From contig CAMDRY010000115.1 in assembly GCA_945906975.1 (NCBI GenBank), positions 1-8,727 on the forward strand: 8,727 nt of DNA, written 5' to 3'. The stretch comes from Bordetella parapertussis. Lineage in GTDB: Bacteria > Pseudomonadota > Gammaproteobacteria > Burkholderiales > SG8-39. Below the pieces are notes generated by a model. The model was not told where the DNA came from. It did no database searches and was given only the letters and a program-made list of their open reading frames with translations. Shown one piece after another: positions 1-8,727 of the stretch; the first letter of the stretch is position 1, and each line of letters starts with the position of its first letter. The position numbers and the translations under genes are program-made.

Positions 1-53
1 GGTGGCTCAAAATTCAATGAAAAACCCGGCTCACAATTCAGTGGAAATCAACA
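1..53. mobile_element. Probable terminal fragment of an IS21-family insertion sequence
   Basis: The window opens with two direct repeats of a GGCTCAnAATTCAnTG core, 24 bp apart, followed by GTGGAAATCAACA. Read on the other strand, the end is TGTTGATTTCCACTG, which resembles termini I know from IS21-family elements: ends beginning with TG, with several internal repeats bound by the IstA transposase. The terminus would then fall at about position 53. No istA or istB sequence is visible because the element would extend left of the window, and neither the opposite end nor a target duplication can be checked. It could instead be an unrelated repeat. The repeats are seen directly; the family assignment is from memory. 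Confidence 0.45.
4..48. repeat. Pair of 21-bp direct repeats, 24-bp period
   Basis: Copies at 4-24 and 28-48 share GGCTCA, AATTCA, TG and AAA at the same spacing, differing at only a few positions. A period of 24 bp is a little over two helical turns. The arrangement suits a repeated protein-binding site such as the terminal transposase-binding repeats of IS21-type elements. The second copy is the one nearer the putative element end. Confidence 0.6.
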
Positions 54-63
54 ACAACACGCC

Positions 64-143
64 TGTCAACATCCTGTAAATCGCGTCACGAAAACACGTT
101 TAGAATCAAAGTCATTTTGTGTCGTGTCAACACTGTGTCAACA
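64..143. promoter_or_regulatory. Three TGTCAACA boxes, candidate operators
   Basis: The octamer TGTCAACA occurs at 64-71, 125-132 and 136-143. The last two lie in an exact 11-bp tandem repeat (GTGTCAACACT at 124-134 and 135-145). Each box is a near-palindrome (GTGT-CA-ACAC), as expected for a dimeric regulator. The 11-bp spacing places the two proximal boxes on the same DNA face, covering the -35 to spacer region of the promoter of the 5-oxoprolinase gene. The regulator is not encoded in the window and cannot be named. A GntR-type repressor would suit such half-sites, but this is a guess. Confidence 0.45.
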
Positions 144-161
144 CTATGAGTATAATATAAT
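127..161 (+). promoter_or_regulatory. Sigma70-like promoter of the 5-oxoprolinase gene, with leaderless geometry
   Basis: A perfect TATAAT lies at 151-156 and a second one overlaps it at 156-161. The best -35 match for the first is TCAACA at 127-132 (4 of 6 to TTGACA, spacer 18). The start codon begins at 164, so transcription starting 6-8 bases after the first -10 box would begin at or right next to the ATG. The -35 element is weak and overlaps the TGTCAACA boxes, which suits a regulated promoter. An unseen upstream promoter, for example one reading out of the insertion sequence, is an alternative. Confidence 0.5.
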
Positions 162-163
162 CA

Positions 164-3781
<3,618 letters not shown>

Positions 3782-3795
3782 CGGGGTCTGCACAC

Positions 3796-3832
3796 CGGCT
3801 GGAAACCTGCGTCAATAGGCCGTTTCCAGCCG
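3796..3832. terminator. Hairpin between convergent genes, probable bidirectional terminator
   Basis: A perfect 11-bp inverted repeat (CGGCTGGAAAC at 3796-3806 and GTTTCCAGCCG at 3822-3832) encloses a 15-base loop. It sits in the 60-bp gap between the stop codons of the 5-oxoprolinase (ends 3781) and the oxidoreductase (ends 3842), where a shared terminator is expected. Neither side has a T-tract, so it is not a textbook intrinsic terminator. It may act with Rho, or protect 3' ends from exonucleases. Confidence 0.55.
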
Positions 3833-3841
3833 ATACTTGCC

Positions 3842-5437
3842 TTACTTCAGGTCGCGGATCATCTCCCGCGCCGCGTTGTATCCAGGTGCGCCGGTCACGC
3901 CGCCGCCCGGGTGGGCACCCGAGCCGCAGTGATAAAGGCCTTTTATCGGGCCGCGGTAGTCGGCGTGTCCTAACAGGGGCCTTGCGCTGAATAACTGGTC
4001 CGGGGTCAGCGCGCCATGGAAAATGTCGCCGCCGACGAGCCCGAATGTGCGCTCAAGGTCCAGCGGCGTGTGGACGCTGCGGGCGATGATACTGGCGCTG
4101 AAGTTGGGCGCAATGCGATTGACCACCGCGATGGCAGCATCGGCGGCTGCATCGCGCACCGTGTCCCAGCACTGCCCTCCGGGCAATTCCGGATTGAAGT
4201 ATTGGCAAAACAGGCTGGCGACATGTTGTCCCTTGGGCGCGAGTGAATCATCGAGCGTGCTCGGGATCAGCACCTCGACCACCGGCTCACGCGACCAACC
4301 CAGCGTGCGCGCGTCAAAAAAACCGCGCTCCATGTAGCCGAGCGAAGGCGCGATGATAATGCCGGCGCCATGATGCGGCTGCTGATTCTTGCCCGGGGCG
4401 CTGCTAAAGTCGGGTAGTTCCGACAGCGCCACGTTCATGCGCAGCACGCCGGAGGCGCATTTCCAACGCGCCATGCGCGTGCGGAAGGTTTCCGGCAATA
4501 CGTCTGCCGGCAGCAGTTTTTCGTAGAGCAGTTTCGGGTTGACGCAGGAAGCCACGTTCCGCGTCGAAAACTCCCGTCCGTCTTCGAGCGCCACGCCACT
4601 GATGCGCCCGGCGCTGACCCGCAACTGCGCCACGGCCGCATCGGTGTCTATGAGCACACCGCGCCGCCTGGCTTCGGCGGCGAGGGCGTCGCTGATTGCA
4701 CCCATGCCGCCTATGGCATGACCCCAGCTGCCGCGCTTGCCGTTAATCTCGCCAAAAGCATGGTGCAGTAGGACGTAGGCGGAGCCGGGCGAATACGGGC
4801 TGGCGAAATTGCCGACGATGGAGTCAAAACCGAAGGCCGCTTTTGCCTGATCGCTCTCAAACCAGTCATCGAGGAGCTCGCCGGCGCTGCGCGTGAGGAA
4901 CTCCCACAAGTCGCGCTGGCCTTCGAGGCCAATGCGCGACAGCTTGCGGCCCAGACCCAACGCAGACCACGCCGCGCGCCAGCCGCCGCCCAGATTGGGG
5001 GGCGTCTCGAGGATGAGTCCGCGCAGCGTATCGGCCATGCGCGCCACCAGCGCGAGATAGTCGCCGACGCGGGCGGCATCGCGTTTGGAGTAGCGCGCGA
5101 TTTCAGCGCGAAGTGATGGCACATCCGCGGGCATGCGCAGGCAGCGTCCATCAGGGAAGGGCAGGAAATTTGGCAGGGGTCGCTCGACCACGCGCAGGCC
5201 ATGCCCGGCCAGACCGAGGTCGGCTATGACCCTGGCCTGCAGCAGGCTGACGGTGTAGCTCAGCGTGGAGTTGCGAAAGCCCGGATGAAACACTTCCGTG
5301 ACGGCGGCACCGCCGACGATTGCGCGCTTTTCCAGTACGCGGACCTTCAGTCCTGCTCCGGCCAGGTAGCAGGCGCAGACCAGGCCGTTGTGACCGCCGC
5401 CAACGATAATGGCGTCATAGGTGTCGTGTTTGAGCAT
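3842..5437 (-). CDS. FAD-dependent oxidoreductase, phytoene desaturase / PYROXD2-like family
   Basis: Predicted 531-residue flavoprotein. An N-terminal Rossmann segment (residues 8-36) carries VGGGHNGL at 12-19 and an acidic E36 at the end of the second strand, the usual contact to the FAD adenosine ribose. A second glycine pair follows at VGGAAVTE (about 41-48). The C-terminal signature GSGAHPGGGVTGAPGYNAA (505-523) is typical of the phytoene desaturase / carotenoid isomerase-like superfamily and of the PYROXD2 branch, where it completes the FAD site. Length is normal for the family. The substrate cannot be read from sequence: no carotenoid genes are nearby, so a carotenoid role is not supported. 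The ATG at 5437 places the dinucleotide motif 11 residues in, as usual for the family; there is no clear Shine-Dalgarno upstream. It converges on the 5-oxoprolinase gene and diverges from the AsmA-type gene. Confidence 0.85.
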   Translation of the reverse strand: MLKHDTYDAIIVGGGHNGLVCACYLAGAGLKVRVLEKRAIVGGAAVTEVFHPGFRNSTLSYTVSLLQARVIADLGLAGHGLRVVERPLPNFLPFPDGRCLRMPADVPSLRAEIARYSKRDAARVGDYLALVARMADTLRGLILETPPNLGGGWRAAWSALGLGRKLSRIGLEGQRDLWEFLTRSAGELLDDWFESDQAKAAFGFDSIVGNFASPYSPGSAYVLLHHAFGEINGKRGSWGHAIGGMGAISDALAAEARRRGVLIDTDAAVAQLRVSAGRISGVALEDGREFSTRNVASCVNPKLLYEKLLPADVLPETFRTRMARWKCASGVLRMNVALSELPDFSSAPGKNQQPHHGAGIIIAPSLGYMERGFFDARTLGWSREPVVEVLIPSTLDDSLAPKGQHVASLFCQYFNPELPGGQCWDTVRDAAADAAIAVVNRIAPNFSASIIARSVHTPLDLERTFGLVGGDIFHGALTPDQLFSARPLLGHADYRGPIKGLYHCGSGAHPGGGVTGAPGYNAAREMIRDLK

Positions 5438-5451
5438 TGTTTTGGATGAAA

Positions 5452-5457
5452 ATTCTA
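5452..5457 (-). promoter_or_regulatory. Possible -10 box for the oxidoreductase gene
   Basis: On the minus strand TAGAAT (5 of 6 to TATAAT) lies 14 bases upstream of the ATG at 5437. No convincing -35 box is present at 16-18 bp; the nearest TTCACG is about 20 bp away. If used, the message would have a leader of under 10 nt, in keeping with the missing Shine-Dalgarno. This is weak evidence. Confidence 0.2.
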
Positions 5458-5478
5458 TGTCAGCAGGTTTGTGGCAGC

Positions 5479-5496
5479 GTGAAGCAGTTCCTTCAC
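5479..5496. promoter_or_regulatory. 18-bp dyad overlapping a -35 box, candidate operator
   Basis: GTGAAG at 5479-5484 and its exact inverse CTTCAC at 5491-5496 are separated by six bases. The right arm overlaps the -35 element of the rightward promoter (5492-5497), and the dyad also lies upstream of the leftward oxidoreductase gene. A dimeric repressor bound here could control either or both. Six-base arms can arise by chance, so this stays a candidate. Confidence 0.3.
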
Positions 5497-5520
5497 CGCC
5501 TTAGTCAGAATCCCTATAAT
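5492..5520 (+). promoter_or_regulatory. Sigma70-like promoter for the coiled-coil/AsmA gene
   Basis: TTCACC at 5492-5497 (4 of 6 to TTGACA) and a perfect TATAAT at 5515-5520 are spaced by the optimal 17 bp. The predicted transcription start is near 5527, giving a leader of about 150 nt before the ATG at 5677. It is the best-formed promoter in the intergenic region and points toward the only gene on that side. Confidence 0.6.
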
Positions 5521-5570
5521 GACTGTAAATTCAGAGGAAATCAGCCTTTTCCAACACGCGCAAGATTGTG

Positions 5571-5653
5571 AGGCTGTGCCTGTGGAGCGCGCAGCTGGGG
5601 GGCTGTGTTTGCCACCCTGAACGCCAAACCCGAGATCTGTCCCCCGACAGCCT
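5571..5653 (+). other. Nested inverted repeats in the 5' leader, possible structured RNA
   Basis: Three nested complementary pairs fit one rod-like fold: AGGCTGT (5571-5577) with ACAGCCT (5647-5653), GGGGG (within 5597-5602) with CCCCC (5641-5645), and GTTTG (5607-5611) with CAAAC (5625-5629). The fold lies between the predicted transcription start (about 5527) and the start codon at 5677. It could be a regulatory leader, a small RNA, or a degraded intergenic repeat. It resembles no riboswitch class I can name, and no folding energy was calculated. Confidence 0.35.
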
Positions 5654-5676
5654 AGACCTGAACCTGAAAGACGAGC

Positions 5677-8600
5677 ATGGACCGCAGGACGGTACTAACC
5701 AAGACGGCCAAGGGTTTGATGGAGACCAGCGGCAAGACCAGCCTGCTCTCCCGCGACCTGCGCGACGTTCTCAGGGAGGTGGATGGCAGGGGCACGGTCG
5801 GCGAGTTGCAAAAGCGGCTTGACCGGCCTGAGCCCAAGCTCCTGGAGGCGCTCAGGCAGTTGGTGAGGGAAGGGTTCATCCGCGAGTTTGTCACCGCGCC
5901 CAGGAGCGAGTCACCGCCGACGCAAAGTCCGGTGGTTGATGAAGACGATCTGGATTTCACCGCGGCCCCGTCCAAGGCGGCGCCCAAAGCGGCGGCCGTT
6001 CCGGTGGCGCAGGTCAGGAATCTGGAGGCGGAGCGGCAACAACGCGAGGCGGAAGAGATTGCCCGCACTGCTGCAGCCACGCGCGCGAAGGAACTCGTCG
6101 CGGCAAAACAAAAACTTGCCGCTGAGGCGGCGCAGCGTGCGCAGTCCGAGTCAGAGGCCCAGGCCCAGGCCCAGGTCAAGGCAAAAGCCGTGGCGCTTGC
6201 GCAAGCCCAAGCCCAAGCCCAAGCCAAGGCCAGGATGGATGAGGTCGCGCGTGCCGATGGTGATGTGAAACGCAAGGCAGAGGCCGCACCCAACGCAGAC
6301 GCTGAAGCGTTGCAGCGCAAGCTGGCCGAAGCGCGCGCCAAGCGGGAAATCGAAGATCAGTCGCGCAAAGCGGCGGAGGTGCTTGCGCGCACCGCGGCAG
6401 AAGAAAAAATGCGTCGTGAGCTGGCGCAAACAGAGCGGCGTGAAACCGAAGAGCGCCTGCGACTGGAGGCCGAAGCCAGAGCAAAGCAGGAGGCCGGGGA
6501 GCGCGCGCGCAAGGATGGCGCAGAAAAGGCCAGGCGCGATGAAGAGGATCGGCATCGCGACGAGGAGCAGCAGCGTCTCAAGCGTGAAACCGAGGAACTG
6601 AAGCTCAGCCTGGCAGCCGAACGCGCTGCGCGCGCCCAGGCCGAACTCAAGGCGAGGGAAGACGCCGCGCGCCGCGCCGAGGAAGATGCTGAGCATAAGG
6701 CGCGTGACCAGGCTGACCGGATCGCGCGTGAGCGGGCGGATCGCGAGGCGCGTGAGGAAGCGGAGCGTCGCCTCAGGGCGGACGCCGCACGCCAGGTGCA
6801 CGAAGTTGAGGACAAGGCGCGCAAGGCGGCGGCGGAAAGCGCGCGCGTCGAAGCAGCGTTGTCGGCCCGTCTGGAGCTTGAGCGCAAGGCGCGTGAGGCA
6901 GCCGAGCTCCGGTCCAGGCAGGAGGCCGAGGCCAAGGCGGCGGCCGAGCGCCTGGCGAAGGAAGAGTCCGAGCGTAAGCAAAAAGAGGATGCCGAACGCC
7001 AGGCGCGAGAGGTGGCCGAGCTCCGGTCCAGGCAGGAGGCCGAGGCCAAGGCGGCGGCCGAGCGCCTGGCGAAGGAAGAATCCGAACGTAAGCAAAAAGA
7101 GGATGCCGAACGCCAGGCACGAGAGGCGGCCGAACTCATGGCAAGGCAAGACGCGGAACGCAGGGAGAAGGCCGATGCGCTGGCGCGAGCCGAGGCTGAA
7201 AACCAGGCGCGCCTGGAGCGTGACAGCGCGGAAAAGGCGGCGCGTGAGGCTGAGGAGACGTCCAGGCGCGAGACCGAGCGTCGCGAGGCGGAAAAACAGC
7301 AAGCGGAGAAACAGCAAGCGGAGAAACAGCAAGCGGAGAAACAGCAAGCGGAGAAACAGCAGGCTGCGGAACGCTTGCGCCAGTTGGCGGACGCCGGTGC
7401 ACAGGCTGCGCTTGCCAAGGTGGCCGAGGCGGCCGCGGCGGCCACAGTTGGCCCTTCTGACAAGAAGGGCGATGCTTTCCAACTCGACAGCCTTGAGTCC
7501 GACCTGAACGAAAGACTGGAAGCGGAGCAAAAAGAGCGTGAGGAAGCCGCGCGTCATGAACGCGAGAAAACCGAACAAAAGGCGCGTCTGAGGGAGGAAA
7601 AAGCCAGGCAGGAGGCCGCGGCGGCGCTGGCAGAAAAAGAGGCGAAGGCGCGCGCCGGGCGCGAACGGGAAGAAGCCGAACGCCAGGCCGCCGCGGAAGA
7701 GCAGGCGCGCGAACAGGATAAAAAGGCCAGCGCAAAGGCCGAGGCCGAAGCCGCCGCCAAGGCGCGCAAGGAAGCGCGGTTGCGCGAAAAAGCCGATGCC
7801 GATTCGCGCAAGCAGTCGGATGCGGAGAGGTACGACCGTAGGCAAGATCAGGCGGGCATGGGTGCCGACCGGCCTTCCAAGGCCCGCACATCGATGTCAC
7901 GTCCATCCTGGCAATGGGGTAAGCCGATCGCCATTACGATGTTCGGGCTATTGCTTGCTGTCGTCGGCCTGGCGCACGTGATGCCGCTGAATGCGTACAT
8001 CCCGGTCTATGAAAAACTGGCGAGTGCACGTTTCGGCCAGCCGGTGACCATCGCTTCGGTGCGACTGTCGTTGTTTCCTTCGCCGCAATTGCGCTTTGAG
8101 AAAGTCGCCATCGGCACCGAGCCGCAAGCGCGCTTCTCGGATGTGCGCGCTTCGCCCGTCTTGGGTTCGCTTCTGGGCGAGCTTAAGATTTTCAAGTCTG
8201 TTGAACTTGATGGTGCGGTGGTGCCCACGGCGATGCTCGCCGCCGCGCTATGGGGTAATCAGGGCAATGCGGCCAAGCCGTTTGATGCGCAGGCACTGCG
8301 CATCGAGCGCTTTGTTCTGCCTGCGCTGAAGCTTGAATTGAAAGGCCTGGCGCTGCCCCCGTTGAACGTCGAGGGCAATGTGGGAGGCGATGGCCGCCTG
8401 ACGCGCTTGGGGATTGCGACCGCGGACAAGTCGCAGAATGCGCAGCTGATGTTCGAGTCCGACGGCGTGAAAGTTGAAATTGCCGCTAAAACATTGCAAC
8501 CGGCGTTTGGCGCTGCTTTCAACCTGGATGATTTTTCCGCAAAGGGCGTGCTCACGCGCGACGAGCTGATGCTTTCAGAGTGCGAGGCGAAGACCTTTGA

Positions 8601-8727
8601 GGGCCGTGTGAATGGCAACGCAAGACTGAAATGGGTGTCCGGGTGGACCTTGGACGGAGAAGTGGCAGTGCGCCTGCTCGATCCGGCTAAGCTTGTTCCC
8701 CAGGTTTTTTCCAGCGGCAAGCTGGAG
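5677..8727 (+). CDS. AsmA-like membrane protein with long N-terminal coiled coil (partial, 3' end beyond window)
   Basis: Open frame of 1017 codons, no stop before the edge. Residues 1-72 form a small helical domain that may be winged-helix-like: basic TKTAKGL segment (8-14), helix 25-35, DGRGTVGEL (36-44), helix 53-65, then GFIREF (66-71). A Pro/Ala/acidic linker follows (73-111). Residues 112-588 and 602-724 are highly charged coiled coil rich in Ala, Glu, Lys, Arg and Gln, broken by a Gly/Pro stretch near 592-598. One transmembrane helix spans about 751-769, preceded by K735, R737, R742 and K749, so the N terminus should be cytoplasmic. From 770, NAYIPVYEKL, then FGQPVTIASVRLSLFPSPQLRFE and a later FEGRVNGNARLKW match AsmA-family periplasmic domains, linked in other bacteria to outer-membrane biogenesis and lipid transport. 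TGA at 5665-5667 is in frame, so the ATG at 5677 is the first start; its ribosome site is only purine-rich. M15 (5719), preceded by AGGG, is an alternative start. Role unknown. Confidence 0.8.
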   Translation, partial: MDRRTVLTKTAKGLMETSGKTSLLSRDLRDVLREVDGRGTVGELQKRLDRPEPKLLEALRQLVREGFIREFVTAPRSESPPTQSPVVDEDDLDFTAAPSKAAPKAAAVPVAQVRNLEAERQQREAEEIARTAAATRAKELVAAKQKLAAEAAQRAQSESEAQAQAQVKAKAVALAQAQAQAQAKARMDEVARADGDVKRKAEAAPNADAEALQRKLAEARAKREIEDQSRKAAEVLARTAAEEKMRRELAQTERRETEERLRLEAEARAKQEAGERARKDGAEKARRDEEDRHRDEEQQRLKRETEELKLSLAAERAARAQAELKAREDAARRAEEDAEHKARDQADRIARERADREAREEAERRLRADAARQVHEVEDKARKAAAESARVEAALSARLELERKAREAAELRSRQEAEAKAAAERLAKEESERKQKEDAERQAREVAELRSRQEAEAKAAAERLAKEESERKQKEDAERQAREAAELMARQDAERREKADALARAEAENQARLERDSAEKAAREAEETSRRETERREAEKQQAEKQQAEKQQAEKQQAEKQQAAERLRQLADAGAQAALAKVAEAAAAATVGPSDKKGDAFQLDSLESDLNERLEAEQKEREEAARHEREKTEQKARLREEKARQEAAAALAEKEAKARAGREREEAERQAAAEEQAREQDKKASAKAEAEAAAKARKEARLREKADADSRKQSDAERYDRRQDQAGMGADRPSKARTSMSRPSWQWGKPIAITMFGLLLAVVGLAHVMPLNAYIPVYEKLASARFGQPVTIASVRLSLFPSPQLRFEKVAIGTEPQARFSDVRASPVLGSLLGELKIFKSVELDGAVVPTAMLAAALWGNQGNAAKPFDAQALRIERFVLPALKLELKGLALPPLNVEGNVGGDGRLTRLGIATADKSQNAQLMFESDGVKVEIAAKTLQPAFGAAFNLDDFSAKGVLTRDELMLSECEAKTFEGRVNGNARLKWVSGWTLDGEVAVRLLDPAKLVPQVFSSGKLE
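6157..6222 (+). repeat. Short Gln-Ala hexanucleotide repeats in the coiled coil
   Basis: Two short runs occur: GCCCAG three times (6157-6174) and, after 24 bases, GCGCAA plus GCCCAA three times (6199-6222). They encode alternating Ala-Gln at residues 161-166 and 175-182. The synonymous Gln codon differs between the runs but is uniform within each, which points to two local slippage expansions rather than one old repeat. All units keep the frame. Confidence 0.7.
6901..7128 (+). repeat. 114-bp tandem duplication in the coiled-coil coding region
   Basis: Copies at 6901-7014 and 7015-7128 differ at four positions by my reading: three silent changes and one Val-to-Ala change at the last codon. 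Each encodes 38 residues (409-446 and 447-484) starting AELRSRQEAEAK. The near identity shows a recent in-frame duplication or recent homogenisation. Diverged sequence starting AELMARQDAER continues in phase at 7129 and may be the remnant of an older copy. Confidence 0.9.
7288..7362 (+). repeat. Five tandem 15-bp units encoding Ala-Glu-Lys-Gln-Gln
   Basis: Units start at 7288, 7303, 7318, 7333 and 7348 and encode AEKQQ five times (residues 538-562). The three middle units are identical; the first has GAA for GAG and the last ends CAG instead of CAA, typical of slippage arrays whose edges diverge first. The unit is a multiple of three, so copy changes alter rod length without breaking the frame. 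Confidence 0.9.

Noticed and set aside
3842..5437. Carotenoid biosynthesis role for the oxidoreductase
   Set aside because: The fold family includes phytoene desaturases, but no crtB, crtE or related gene is present and the sequence resembles the PYROXD2 branch more.
5571..5653. 6S RNA or a known riboswitch in the leader
   Set aside because: The region can form a rod, but I could not match the central bubble or flanking sequence of 6S RNA, or any riboswitch core.
5568..5822. Small open frame of 84 codons starting in the leader and overlapping the coiled-coil gene
   Set aside because: No ribosome site, no known domain, and it runs over the start of the better-supported gene in another frame.
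6686..7507. Plus-strand Arg-rich open frame of 273 codons in another frame
   Set aside because: Frame-shifted reading of the coil with near-uniform Arg/Pro composition; no domain, and it lies wholly inside the larger gene.
6151..7845. Minus-strand open frame of 564 codons (and another of 368 codons at 6357-7463) opposite the coil
   Set aside because: Leu/Phe/Arg- or Ser/Ala/Arg-rich low-complexity translations that mirror the Ala/Glu/Lys/Arg-rich coil on the plus strand. They are open because the biased codons lack antisense stops; the plus frame joins recognisable domains at both ends.

Overview
The window looks like chromosomal DNA of a GC-rich Gram-negative bacterium, most likely a betaproteobacterium. 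This is inferred from the codon use (third positions mostly G/C), the AsmA-type envelope protein, and an N-terminal domain pattern I associate with betaproteobacterial proteins. There are no rRNA, tRNA or CRISPR signals and no complete mobile element.

Layout. Positions 1-53 look like the outer end of an IS21-family insertion sequence whose transposase genes would lie outside the window. Positions 54-163 form an AT-richer promoter block with three copies of TGTCAACA and two overlapping TATAAT boxes. These sit directly against the start codon of a fused HyuA-HyuB ATP-dependent 5-oxoprolinase (164-3781, +). A FAD-dependent oxidoreductase of the phytoene-desaturase/PYROXD2 type (3842-5437, -) converges on it, with a strong 11-bp hairpin between the two stop codons. 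A 239-bp divergent intergenic region (5438-5676) carries a good sigma70-like promoter for the rightward gene, an 18-bp dyad over its -35 box, and a leader of about 150 nt that can form a long nested hairpin.

From 5677 to the window edge runs one uninterrupted reading frame of at least 1017 codons with no stop. It encodes a small helical N-terminal domain, about 600 residues of charged coiled coil rich in Ala, Glu, Lys and Arg, one transmembrane helix, and the start of an AsmA-like periplasmic domain. The coil carries a recent 114-bp tandem duplication and a 5 x 15-bp tandem repeat.

The first two genes are ordinary metabolic enzymes: 5-oxoproline salvage to glutamate, and a flavin oxidoreductase of unknown substrate. 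They are convergent, so not one operon, and nothing shows that they share a pathway. The coiled-coil/AsmA protein is the least ordinary object here. AsmA-family proteins normally begin with their membrane anchor, while this one puts about 750 residues of predicted cytoplasmic rod in front of it. No complete new multi-gene system is visible; the best candidate for novelty is this single protein and its leader.
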